DNA from: Streptomyces sp. NBC_01304
GTDB taxonomy: Bacteria > Actinomycetota > Actinomycetes > Streptomycetales > Streptomycetaceae
Reading direction: 5' to 3'
Length of the DNA: 64,000 nucleotides
Assembly (NCBI RefSeq): GCF_035975855.1
Contig: NZ_CP109055.1
Location: forward strand, 10,478,001 to 10,542,000
Shown here: positions 1-7,591 of the stretch, piece after piece
Layout: each line of letters begins with the position of its first letter
Position numbering within the stretch: the first letter of the stretch is position 1
The notes under the pieces: generated by a model
Database searches by the model: none
What the model was told of the DNA's origin: nothing
Seen by the model: only the letters and a program-made list of their open reading frames with translations
Position numbers and translations under genes: made by a program

Positions 1-22
1 AGAAGTGGATGAGGAGACGCAC

Positions 23-1240
23 GTGAACGCATCCGGAGGATGGGAACGCCTGGAGCCGAAACTGGCGGCCACGCGACGGCGCGTGCAGTCACTCGAGTGG
101 AGCCCGGACCGCCGCAACAGCTTCGTCGCCTACACCGTCGAGCGCGACAGCGCGTACGCCGACCTCGACGGCCGCAGGCTGCTGATGATGTCCGGCTACA
201 GCTACCTCGGCCTGGCCGGCGACGAGCGCGTGGTCGCCGCCGCCAAGGCGGCCGTGGACCTCTACGGCACCGGAAACCACGGAGTGCGCGCACTGGCCGG
301 ATCCATCCCGCTGCACGAGGAACTCGAGGCGGAGGTCGCCCGGTTCGCCGACCGCGAGACCTCCATGGTCTTCGGCTCGGGCTACGCGGCCAACGTCGGC
401 ACCGTCGGCGGCATCGTCGGCCCCGGCGACACCGTCTTCATCGACAAGTACGACCACGCCAGCATCGTCGACGGCTGCCGCCTCTCCGGCGCCACCGTGA
501 CCCGCTTCCGCCACAACGACGTGGACCACCTCGCCCGCCGCCTTGCCGCCGCCGAGCCCGGCGGCGTACGGCTCGTCATCGTCGACAGCGTCTACTCGAT
601 GGACGGCGACATCGCCCCGCTGCCCGAGCTGCGCAAGGTGTGCGACGAGCACGACGCGCTGCTCATGGTGGACGAGGCGCACGCACTCGGCGTCATCGGC
701 GCCACCGGCCGCGGCATCGAGGAGCACTTCGACTGGCAGGCCAAGGTCGACATCAAGCTCGGCACCCTCTCCAAGGCCATCCCCTCCATGGGCGGCTGGA
801 TCGCCGGGCCGAGCGAGCTCATCGGTCATCTCCGGTACGCCGCACGGCCGTTCCTGTTCTCCGCCGCCCTCGGCCCGGCCCAGGCCGGCGCCGCCCTGGA
901 GTCGCTGCGCATCCTGCAGCGCGAGCCCGAGCGGGTCACCCACATCCAGGAGCAGTCGGCACGGCTGCGCCGGATCATCAACGCCGAGGGGCTGCGCACC
1001 CAGGACAGCGAGACGGCGGTGCTCCCGCTGATCGCCGGCTCCGACGACGCCGCGTACGACCTCGCCACCGCCTGCCGCAAGAACGGCGTCATCGGACTTC
1101 CCGTGGTCACCCCGGCCGTCCCCAACGACCTGGCCCGACTGCGGATCGCCGTCACCGCCCGGCACACCGAGGCCGACATCGACCTCGCCGCCGAGGCCTT
1201 CCTGAAGTCCGCCCGCGAGTGCCGGATCATCCCGGCCTGA
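23..1240 (+). CDS. alpha-oxoamine synthase (PLP-dependent)
   Basis: Fold-type-I PLP enzyme of the alpha-oxoamine synthase group (8-amino-7-oxononanoate synthase, 5-aminolevulinate synthase, the C-terminal domain of RedN/PigH). These enzymes condense an amino acid with an acyl thioester, with loss of CO2, to give an alpha-aminoketone. Visible are DEAHALG at residues 217-223 (PLP-binding Asp and His) and TLSKA with the Schiff-base lysine K251. At 405 residues it matches the single-domain family. GTG 23 is chosen because GAGGAG lies 6 nt upstream; an in-frame GTG at 5 is possible. It leads a plus-strand run whose ketosynthase and carrier protein could supply the acyl thioester. The substrates cannot be read from sequence. 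Confidence 0.85.
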   Translation: MNASGGWERLEPKLAATRRRVQSLEWSPDRRNSFVAYTVERDSAYADLDGRRLLMMSGYSYLGLAGDERVVAAAKAAVDLYGTGNHGVRALAGSIPLHEELEAEVARFADRETSMVFGSGYAANVGTVGGIVGPGDTVFIDKYDHASIVDGCRLSGATVTRFRHNDVDHLARRLAAAEPGGVRLVIVDSVYSMDGDIAPLPELRKVCDEHDALLMVDEAHALGVIGATGRGIEEHFDWQAKVDIKLGTLSKAIPSMGGWIAGPSELIGHLRYAARPFLFSAALGPAQAGAALESLRILQREPERVTHIQEQSARLRRIINAEGLRTQDSETAVLPLIAGSDDAAYDLATACRKNGVIGLPVVTPAVPNDLARLRIAVTARHTEADIDLAAEAFLKSARECRIIPA

Positions 1241-1277
1241 GTGGCCGGACCCGGACGAGAGTGCAGGGAAACCCAAC

Positions 1278-2516
1278 ATGGCCACCGCAACCAGCAGGGC
1301 CCCCGTAGTGATCACCGGCATCGGTGTGGTCACCCCCGGCGGCTGCACCCCCGACGAGCTGTGGGCGACGCTGCGATCCGGCCGGTCCACGGCGGCGACG
1401 CTCGACCACCTCGAGCTGAGCCGGCACAAGGTGCGCATCGGCTGCCGGGTCCGCGGACTCGACGAGGTGGGCCTGGTGTCCGCCAAGGACGCCCGCCGGA
1501 TGGACCCGTTCGCGCTGTACGGCACGACGGCGGCGCTCGCGGCCCACCGGGACGCGGGCGCACCTGCCCCCGACCCGGCCCGTACCGCGGTCGTCGTCGG
1601 CAACGCGGTCGGCGGCCGTACCACCAGTGACCAGGAATCGGCGCACTTCACCGCGGACGGACCCCACCGGGTCAACCCGCTGATGCCGCTGCTCACCATG
1701 CCCAACGCGGCCGCCGCGCAGATCGCGATGCGGTTGCACTGGACAGGCCCGGCGACCACCATCGCCACCACCTGTGCCAGCGGCGCCGATGCCATCGGCC
1801 ACGCGGTGGCCCTGCTGCAGAGCGACCGCGCCGACGTGGTCATCGCGGGCGGCTGCGAGGCGACGCTCAGCCCGGTCACCCTGGCCGGGTTCGGCAACCT
1901 CAACGCCGTATCCCTGCGCAACGACGAACCCGAGCGCGCCAGCCGCCCGTTCGACGCCGACCGCGACGGCTTCGTGATGGGTGAGGGCGCCGGCTTCGTC
2001 GTCCTGGAGCGGGCCGCCGACGCGAAGGCGCGCGGCGCCCGTCAGTACGCGGAGGTCGCCGGGTACGGCGCCACCTCCGACGCCTATCACCTGTCCATGC
2101 CGCTGCCGGACGGTGCGGGCGCGGCCGGGGCCATGACCGCGGCCCTGACGGACGCGGGCCTGACCCCGGCCGACATCGTCCACATCAACGCCCACGGCAC
2201 CTCGACCCCGCACAACGACCGGGCCGAAGCCGCCGCCCTGAACAAGGTGTTCGGGCCCGGCGGCCCGCCGGTCACCGCGTCCAAGAGCGTCATCGGCCAT
2301 CTCATCGGGGCCGCCGGCGCCGTCGAACTCATCGCCGCCGTAGGGGCCATGCGCGCCTGCGAGGTACCGCCCACCGCCAACCACGAACGCCTGGAGCCAG
2401 GAATGGACATCGACGTGGTGCACCGCAGCCCACGTGCCGTCGCCTCGGGGCCCGCCCTGTCGAACTCCTTCGGCTTCGGCGGCCACAACGCCTCCGTGGT
2501 GGTGGTGCCGGTATGA
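1278..2516 (+). CDS. FabF-type beta-ketoacyl-ACP synthase
   Basis: Stand-alone condensing enzyme of 412 residues. The complete Cys-His-His triad is present: C166 in TTCASG, H306 in NAHGTST and H341 in KSVIGH, so it should catalyse decarboxylative Claisen condensation rather than act as a chain-length factor. The nearest functional model is a ketosynthase that extends a carrier-bound starter once, as RedX/PigJ do in prodiginine pathways; that is inference from context (ligase, free ACP, acyl-CoA dehydrogenase and alpha-oxoamine synthase nearby). Its stop overlaps the next start as ATGA at 2513-2516, so translation is coupled. It starts at ATG 1278 behind a weak AGGGAA ribosome site. Confidence 0.88.
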   Translation: MATATSRAPVVITGIGVVTPGGCTPDELWATLRSGRSTAATLDHLELSRHKVRIGCRVRGLDEVGLVSAKDARRMDPFALYGTTAALAAHRDAGAPAPDPARTAVVVGNAVGGRTTSDQESAHFTADGPHRVNPLMPLLTMPNAAAAQIAMRLHWTGPATTIATTCASGADAIGHAVALLQSDRADVVIAGGCEATLSPVTLAGFGNLNAVSLRNDEPERASRPFDADRDGFVMGEGAGFVVLERAADAKARGARQYAEVAGYGATSDAYHLSMPLPDGAGAAGAMTAALTDAGLTPADIVHINAHGTSTPHNDRAEAAALNKVFGPGGPPVTASKSVIGHLIGAAGAVELIAAVGAMRACEVPPTANHERLEPGMDIDVVHRSPRAVASGPALSNSFGFGGHNASVVVVPV

Positions 2517-3409
2517 CGACCCTGACGACGTCGACGACCGCCACGACCGACACGACAGCGACGACCACCGCCACGAGCGGCCCGGTCCGGTCCGCCGAAC
2601 GCACCGCGTCGGCCCAGGAGATCGCCGCCTACCGCACCGCGGTCCGCGTCGCCCTGGGCGCCCCCGCGAGCGGCGACGCGTCCCCGGTCCACACCTTCGT
2701 CCTCGGCCACACGGTCGCCGACCGCACCGTGCGGGCCCTGACCGCCGGGGAAGAGGCGTCCGTCGTCCACCTCGGCCAGGACATCCGCCTGGAGCGGCCG
2801 GTGCGCGCGGGGGAGCGGGTCACCGTGGCCCTCGACGTGCTCGGCGCCCGCCGCGAGCCGCGCGGCACCCGCGTCGCCGTCCGCACCCGGCTGACCGGCG
2901 CCGACGGCGACACCTTCGCCGAACTCGTCACCAGCGCCCTCCTGGTGGGCGCCAAGGGCATCGAGCCCTTCGGCGCGATCCCGGCGGGCTCGCCCCCGGC
3001 CCCGGCAGGACCGGTCGGCGAAGCGGACACCGTCACCCACGAGTTGACCCCGGACTCGATACGCGGCTACGCCCACGCCTCGGGCGACCTCAACCCCATC
3101 CACCTCGACGCGGACGCCGCCTGCGCGGCCGGATTCGAGACGGTCATCGCCCACGGCATGAGCGTGATCGCCCTGGTCTGCGAGGACATCGCGGACCGGT
3201 ACGCGGACGGCGACATCGCCCGCGTCCGGGCCGTCGGCGGCCGCTTCTCCGCACCCGTACCGCCCGGCGTCGCCCTCGACGTGACGCTGCAGCCGGACGC
3301 CGAGCTGCGCACGGTGCGCTTCACCTGCCGCACGCCCGCGGGCCCCGCGGTCAAGAGCGGCTGGGTCGAGCTCGCGCCGCCCGTGCCGGACGGAGGCCGC
3401 GATGACTGA
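2513..3409 (+). CDS. MaoC-like double-hotdog hydratase/dehydratase
   Basis: 298-residue protein with two hotdog-like halves. The C-terminal half carries the MaoC/(R)-hydratase signature: SGDLNPIHLD followed by IAHGM, which supply the catalytic Asp and His. The N-terminal half (about residues 35-150) lacks that signature and is probably the structural partner, as in double-hotdog dehydratases. The first 22 residues are almost only Thr, Ser and Ala and are probably disordered. The expected reaction is reversible hydration/dehydration of a beta-hydroxyacyl thioester, here presumably on the ACP of the same operon. It overlaps both neighbours by a few bases. No ketoreductase is encoded beside it, so the source of a beta-hydroxyacyl substrate is unclear. 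Confidence 0.75.
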   Translation: MTTLTTSTTATTDTTATTTATSGPVRSAERTASAQEIAAYRTAVRVALGAPASGDASPVHTFVLGHTVADRTVRALTAGEEASVVHLGQDIRLERPVRAGERVTVALDVLGARREPRGTRVAVRTRLTGADGDTFAELVTSALLVGAKGIEPFGAIPAGSPPAPAGPVGEADTVTHELTPDSIRGYAHASGDLNPIHLDADAACAAGFETVIAHGMSVIALVCEDIADRYADGDIARVRAVGGRFSAPVPPGVALDVTLQPDAELRTVRFTCRTPAGPAVKSGWVELAPPVPDGGRDD

Positions 3410-4892
3410 GCACGCCGGTCTGGTCGGCGGTTTCCTCACCCGCGTACGTGCACAGCCCGACGCCGCGGCCCTCGTCTGGCACGGCGAGGAGACGACGTAC
3501 CGAGAGCTGTACGAGGCGGTCGGCCGGGAACGCGAGCGCCTCGCCGTGCTCGGTCTCGCCCCGGGCGAACCCGTCGGCATCCTCGCCCCCAAGTCACCCG
3601 GCGCCATCGCCCTGGTCCTTGCCTGCCTGACGTCCCGGCGTCCCTTCCTGCTGCCGTCCCCGGCGCTCGCGGACACCTCGCTCGCCGACCTGTTCGCCCA
3701 GGCGGGCTGCCGTCAGGTGCTCGCCCCCGAAGGTGAGCCGGAGCGGCTGCTTCCGGCCACGGCGGCCGAGCCGCAGCCGCTGCCCGAGGGCACCACCTTC
3801 ATGCTCACCACGTCCGGCTCCACCGGACTGCCCAAGATCGTGCCGCTGAACGCGGGCGCCGTGGACCGGTTCACCGGCTGGGCGGGCCCCGCCTTCGGCA
3901 TCGGCCCCGGCACGACCGTCCTCAACCACGCACCGCTCAACTTCGACCTGTGCCTGCTCGACGTCTGGACGACGCTCGCCCACGGCGGGCGGGTCGTCCT
4001 GGTCGACCCCGACCACGCGGTCAACGGCCGGCACCTGCTCGATCTGCTGCAGCGCCACGAGGTACAGGTCGTCCAGGCCGTGCCCATGCTCTACGGCCTG
4101 CTCATCGACGCGGCCCGGCGCAAGGGCGCCACCCTGCCCGCGATACGGCACGCCATGTTCACCGGCGACGCCGTGCCCGACCGCACCTTCGCCGAACTGC
4201 CCCGGCTCTTCCCGAACGCGCGGCTGTACAACATCTACGGCTGCACCGAGACCAACGACAGCTTCGTGCACGAGGTCGACACCACGGCCACCGCGTTCCC
4301 GCCCGTCCCCATCGGCCGGCCGCTGCCCGGCGTCGACGCACTCGTCATCGACGCGGCCGGCGCCGCCGTCGAGGGCGCCGGAGCCGGCGAACTCTATGTC
4401 TCCACGCCCTTCCAGGCCGCCGGCTATCTCGACCGGACCCGCCACCAGGGCAAGTTCACCGGCCACCCGCTCGGCCTCGACGAACGCGCCTGGTTCCGCA
4501 CCGGCGACCTGGTGCGCCGCGGCGCGGACGGCACGCTGCACCTGACCGGCCGCAGCGACTTCCAGGTCAAGGTCCGCGGCGTGGCCGTGAACACGGCCGA
4601 GATCGAGCAGATCCTGCAGGGCCACCCAGCCGTCCTCGAGGCCGGCGTCGTCGCCAAGCCGGACCCGCTCACCGGACGCAAGCTGATCGCCGCGGTCCAG
4701 CGTGCCCCCGGCGCCGCCCTCAACAGCCTGCAGCTCAAGGAGCACTGCGCCCGCAGCCTGCCCAAGGCGGCCGTCCCCTCCACCCTGCGGATCGTCGACG
4801 AGCCGCTCCCCAAGACCTCCACCGGAAAGGTCGACCGCACCGCGCTCGACCGTCTCAGCGAGTTGTCCACTGCCGAAGGAAGGACGTCATGA
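3402..4892 (+). CDS. AMP-dependent acyl/amino-acid ligase
   Basis: 496-residue member of the ANL adenylating superfamily. The core A3 motif TTSGSTGLPK, the A5 region YGCTET, the A7/A8 region RTGDLVRR to VKVRG and the A10 lysine motif TSTGKVDR are all visible, so it should be active. No carrier domain is fused; the free ACP gene follows with an ATGA overlap, which suggests that it loads that ACP. The LNFDLCLLDVW stretch and overall length resemble stand-alone ligases that load proline on a carrier for dehydrogenation to pyrrole (RedM, PltF type), and an acyl-CoA dehydrogenase is encoded downstream. Substrate assignment is inference. It starts at ATG 3402 with GGAGG just upstream. Confidence 0.82.
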   Translation: MTEHAGLVGGFLTRVRAQPDAAALVWHGEETTYRELYEAVGRERERLAVLGLAPGEPVGILAPKSPGAIALVLACLTSRRPFLLPSPALADTSLADLFAQAGCRQVLAPEGEPERLLPATAAEPQPLPEGTTFMLTTSGSTGLPKIVPLNAGAVDRFTGWAGPAFGIGPGTTVLNHAPLNFDLCLLDVWTTLAHGGRVVLVDPDHAVNGRHLLDLLQRHEVQVVQAVPMLYGLLIDAARRKGATLPAIRHAMFTGDAVPDRTFAELPRLFPNARLYNIYGCTETNDSFVHEVDTTATAFPPVPIGRPLPGVDALVIDAAGAAVEGAGAGELYVSTPFQAAGYLDRTRHQGKFTGHPLGLDERAWFRTGDLVRRGADGTLHLTGRSDFQVKVRGVAVNTAEIEQILQGHPAVLEAGVVAKPDPLTGRKLIAAVQRAPGAALNSLQLKEHCARSLPKAAVPSTLRIVDEPLPKTSTGKVDRTALDRLSELSTAEGRTS

Positions 4893-5146
4893 ACAACATC
4901 GACACCATCAAGAAGTTCGTCATCGAGGAGTTCCTGCCCGACCTCGGCGTCCATGAGCTGAGCGACGACCACGACCTCCTCTCGGACGGCGTCATCGACA
5001 GCCTCGGCGTGCTCAAGCTCATCGCCTGGGTGGAGGACCACTTCGGCCTCGACGTCGGCGACGCCGACCTCGACCCGAACAACTTCCGCAGCGTGGCGGC
5101 GATCGACACCTTCATCGCGGCAGCGCCGCAGGGGGTCGGTGGCTGA
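4889..5146 (+). CDS. free acyl/peptidyl carrier protein
   Basis: 85-residue carrier protein with the phosphopantetheine attachment site in GVIDSLGV, serine S38. The acidic four-helix pattern (FLPDL, DDHDLLSDG, LIAWVEDHFG) is typical of discrete ACP/PCP proteins. It starts with an ATGA overlap with the preceding ligase gene and has a strong GAAGGAAGG ribosome site, so it should be made in step with, and loaded by, that ligase. It is the only carrier protein in the operon, so the ketosynthase, hotdog enzyme, acyl-CoA dehydrogenase and alpha-oxoamine synthase probably all act on acyl groups attached to it. Confidence 0.9.
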   Translation: MNNIDTIKKFVIEEFLPDLGVHELSDDHDLLSDGVIDSLGVLKLIAWVEDHFGLDVGDADLDPNNFRSVAAIDTFIAAAPQGVGG

Positions 5147-5147
5147 C

Positions 5148-6374
5148 ATGCATGACGCGCTCACCGGCCTGCTCGCACAGCGCCCGGTGGCCGAGCGCGA
5201 GACATGGCGGTCACTGTGGGACCAGCTCGACGACGGCTCGCTCGGACAGGAGCAGGCCGTCGTCCTGCTGGCCTCCCTGACCACCAGGCTCCCCGGCCCC
5301 GAGACCCTGCGCGCCCTGCTCGGTTCCCTCCTGGAACGGCGCCCCGCGCCACCCGTCGGCCCCTGGCCCGGCGCCGTCAACATCGTCGGCACCGGCGGCG
5401 GACCGGCGACCTTCAACATCTCCACGGCAGCCGCGTTCGTCGCGGCTGCCATGGGGGTGCCGGTCGTCAAGACCGGCTCGCGCGCCTACACCTCGAGCCT
5501 CGGCTCCGTCGACCTGCTCGAACGGCTCGGCGTGCGGCTCACCGCTTCGTACTCCCAGACCGAAAGGACCCTCGAGCAGTACGGCATCGCCTTCGCCGGC
5601 CCCTTCGTCTACCCGGCCCAACTGGCCAGGCTCGCCCGGACCGTGGCTCCGCTGAGCATGAAACCGTTCGGGCGCTTCCTCAACGCGCTCGGCCCGTTCC
5701 TCGCCGACCTGCCCGTCGCCGCGCAGGTCACCGGCGTCTCGCACACCATGCCCGGGCCCGAACTGCGGGACCTGGCCGCCGGGTTGGCGGGCCGCCGCAT
5801 CTGGCTCACCGCCAACGACCGGGGCGCCGACGAACTGCTCGGCTTCGCCGACAACACCATCCATACGTACGGTCCCGAAGGCCCGGGCGGAGTACGGCTG
5901 TTGCCCGACTCGCTCACCCCGGCCGGCGGTTCCTTCGCAGCGCTGCGCCCGGTGGCGCCGGCCGACGCGGCCGAGCACTTCCTCGCCGTGCTCGGCGGCA
6001 CCGGACCGGCCACCGACACGGTCTGCCTCAACGCCGCCGCCCTCGCGGTGGCGAGCGGACACAGCGCCGACTGGCCCACCGCGTACGCCGCCGCCCGCGA
6101 AGCCGTTGCCACCGGTGCGGCCCGAGACCTCGTCGAGCGGATGCGTGCCGCAGCCCGCCGGCCCCGAACTCCAGGGCCTGTGTCGGAAGTGGCGTCTGCC
6201 CCGCGACGCCCGGCACGCACTCTCGCCGCACCGGCCGAAAGCCCAAGTACGTCCAGTACGAGGACTTCCGGCCGGCACGCCGAGAGCACGCACCGGACGC
6301 CGCAGGGCCCGCCCTCCGGGCGGACGACGCCACTTCCGACACAAGCCCTGGTCCCGGAGGCGACTCATGGCTGA
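5148..6374 (+). CDS. divergent TrpD-like phosphoribosyltransferase with inserted tail
   Basis: Anthranilate phosphoribosyltransferase (TrpD) paralogue. NIVGTGGG and TFNISTAAAFVAAA match the PRPP-binding region, and RGADELL keeps the Asp-Glu pair that binds Mg. Family landmarks are altered: GTGGD reads GTGGG, HGNRAVSS reads TGSRAYTS, and the LGxRTxFNxLGP anthranilate region reads KPFGRFLNALGP. The acceptor may therefore not be plain anthranilate (inference). The normal TrpD fold ends near RMRAAARR; the last 65 or so residues (Ser/Thr/Pro/Arg-rich) are encoded largely by a palindromic element inserted at 6171-6351. ATG 5148 is used; GTG 5139, which overlaps the ACP gene, is an alternative. The next gene starts 8 nt before this stop. 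Confidence 0.75.
   Translation: MHDALTGLLAQRPVAERETWRSLWDQLDDGSLGQEQAVVLLASLTTRLPGPETLRALLGSLLERRPAPPVGPWPGAVNIVGTGGGPATFNISTAAAFVAAAMGVPVVKTGSRAYTSSLGSVDLLERLGVRLTASYSQTERTLEQYGIAFAGPFVYPAQLARLARTVAPLSMKPFGRFLNALGPFLADLPVAAQVTGVSHTMPGPELRDLAAGLAGRRIWLTANDRGADELLGFADNTIHTYGPEGPGGVRLLPDSLTPAGGSFAALRPVAPADAAEHFLAVLGGTGPATDTVCLNAAALAVASGHSADWPTAYAAAREAVATGAARDLVERMRAAARRPRTPGPVSEVASAPRRPARTLAAPAESPSTSSTRTSGRHAESTHRTPQGPPSGRTTPLPTQALVPEATHG
6171..6351. mobile_element. MITE-like palindromic insertion element
   Basis: A 181-bp imperfect palindrome. The terminal 26 bp (6171-6196 and 6326-6351) are inverted repeats with one mismatch; the left end begins CCAGGGCCTGTGTCGGAAGT. Inner arms 6233-6244 and 6262-6273 pair again around a short central loop, and most of the interior is inverted as well. 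No transposase is encoded. The sequence resembles non-autonomous elements I remember as common in Streptomyces genomes. It lies in frame across the end of the TrpD-like gene and supplies its odd C-terminal tail, while the ribosome site of the following TrpA-like gene just beyond it is intact. Confidence 0.85.
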
Positions 6375-7194
6375 GTTCTTCACCCACCGGGGTGCCCCGG
6401 GCGCCGGCCTCGCGCTGTTCCTCAACGCGGGCGATCCGCCCCTCGACGTCTTCGAGGACCTCGTCCTCATGCTCGACGAGGAGGGCGTGGACTGCCTCGA
6501 ACTGGCCGTGCCCTTCCCGGACTCGGTCACCGACGGCCCGGTGATCAGGCGCTCCGCGACGCGCGCCCTGGAGCGCGGCGTCGACCTGGAGGACGTCCTC
6601 GCGTTCATCGCCCGGGTACGCCCCCGGCTGCGGCGGCTGCGGATCGCCCTGCTCGCCGACTGGAGCCATTCCCTGAAGGGGCGCGACCTCGACGGCGCGG
6701 TCAAGGACATCGCGGGCAGCGGGGCGGACGGCCTCCTGGTCCACGCCCTGCCGCCCCGGCTGCGTACCTCCTACTACGCGGCGGCCCGCGCCGCCGGCCT
6801 GCCGGTGGTCACCACCTGCTACCGGCAGAGCCCCGAGCCGACCATGGCCGAGGCGGGCGCCGAGGCCTCCGCCTATCTGTATCTCGTGGCCCACTACGGA
6901 CGCAGCGGCACCGCGCCCGTCGCCGGACACGCGGCGCTCCAAGAGACCGTGACCGCGCTCAGGGCCCACACGACGTCCCCGATAGCCGTCGGCTTCGGGG
7001 TCAGGAACCGCGACGACGTGGAAGCAGTACATGCCGCCGGAGCCGATGCCGTGATCATCGGCTCCGCAGGTGTCGCCCGGATCGAGACCGCCCTGACCGA
7101 GGGGCGCGACGTGGTCGGCGACTTCCGTTCGTTCGTCCGGTCCCTCCAACCCGTGCGGGCCACCGCACCTGACAGAACCGGGAGTTGCCAATGA
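6367..7194 (+). CDS. TrpA-like tryptophan synthase alpha paralogue
   Basis: 275-residue TIM barrel of the tryptophan synthase alpha family. Both catalytic acids appear conserved: E45 in LELAVPF (equivalent to Glu49) and D56 in TDGPVI (equivalent to Asp60). VGFGVRN and IIGSAG match the phosphate-binding C-terminal loops. The reaction expected is retro-aldol cleavage of indole-3-glycerol phosphate, or an analogue, to indole plus glyceraldehyde 3-phosphate. No TrpB is encoded nearby, so free indole-like product could be released, as with the plant enzyme BX1. GGAGG precedes ATG 6367 just beyond the inserted palindrome, and the stop overlaps the next start as ATGA. Confidence 0.82.
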   Translation: MAEFFTHRGAPGAGLALFLNAGDPPLDVFEDLVLMLDEEGVDCLELAVPFPDSVTDGPVIRRSATRALERGVDLEDVLAFIARVRPRLRRLRIALLADWSHSLKGRDLDGAVKDIAGSGADGLLVHALPPRLRTSYYAAARAAGLPVVTTCYRQSPEPTMAEAGAEASAYLYLVAHYGRSGTAPVAGHAALQETVTALRAHTTSPIAVGFGVRNRDDVEAVHAAGADAVIIGSAGVARIETALTEGRDVVGDFRSFVRSLQPVRATAPDRTGSCQ

Positions 7195-7565
7195 TCATCC
7201 GAGACATCAAGAACGTGAAGACAGTCGAGTGGGGCAACGGTCTGAGCCGGCGCTTCCTGCTCGCGTCGGACGGCGTCGGCTACTCGCTGACCGACACCGT
7301 GGTGCGGGCCGGCACCAAGTCCCGCCTGGAGTACCGCAACCACCTGGAGGCCTGTTACTGCATAGGCGGCTCCGGAGAAGTGATCGAGCTCGACGGCACC
7401 TCGCACCCGATCTGGCCGGGGCGGATGTACGCGCTCGACAAGCACGACGCCCACTACCTGGTGGCCAGCCCGCAGGAGGACCTCCGGCTCGTGTGTGTCT
7501 TCAGCCCCGCACTCAACGGCAACGAGGTGCACAGCCTCGACGATCAGATGTCTTCCGCGTACTGA
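7191..7565 (+). CDS. EctC-like cupin cyclase
   Basis: 124-residue cupin closely resembling ectoine synthase EctC: MIIRDIKNVKTVEWGNGLSR at the start, RFLLASDGVG, the NHLEACYCI metal-binding strand with its Glu, GSGEVIELDG, PGRMYALDKHDAHYL and LVCVFSP are all EctC landmarks. EctC closes N-acetyl-diaminobutyrate to a cyclic amidine with loss of water. No ectA, ectB or ectD lies nearby; instead the gene sits inside the Trp-like operon, overlapping the TrpA-like stop. I infer a cyclodehydration of a pathway intermediate, perhaps the aminoketone made by the oxoamine synthase. ATG 7191 is chosen by the ATGA overlap. Confidence 0.82.
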   Translation: MIIRDIKNVKTVEWGNGLSRRFLLASDGVGYSLTDTVVRAGTKSRLEYRNHLEACYCIGGSGEVIELDGTSHPIWPGRMYALDKHDAHYLVASPQEDLRLVCVFSPALNGNEVHSLDDQMSSAY

Positions 7566-7591
7566 ACGCGAACCTATGAAGGTGGTCCTCA

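Noticed and set aside
2087..3676. 529-codon minus-strand frame
   Set aside because: Antisense to the ketosynthase and hotdog genes, which have conserved active sites and coupled starts.
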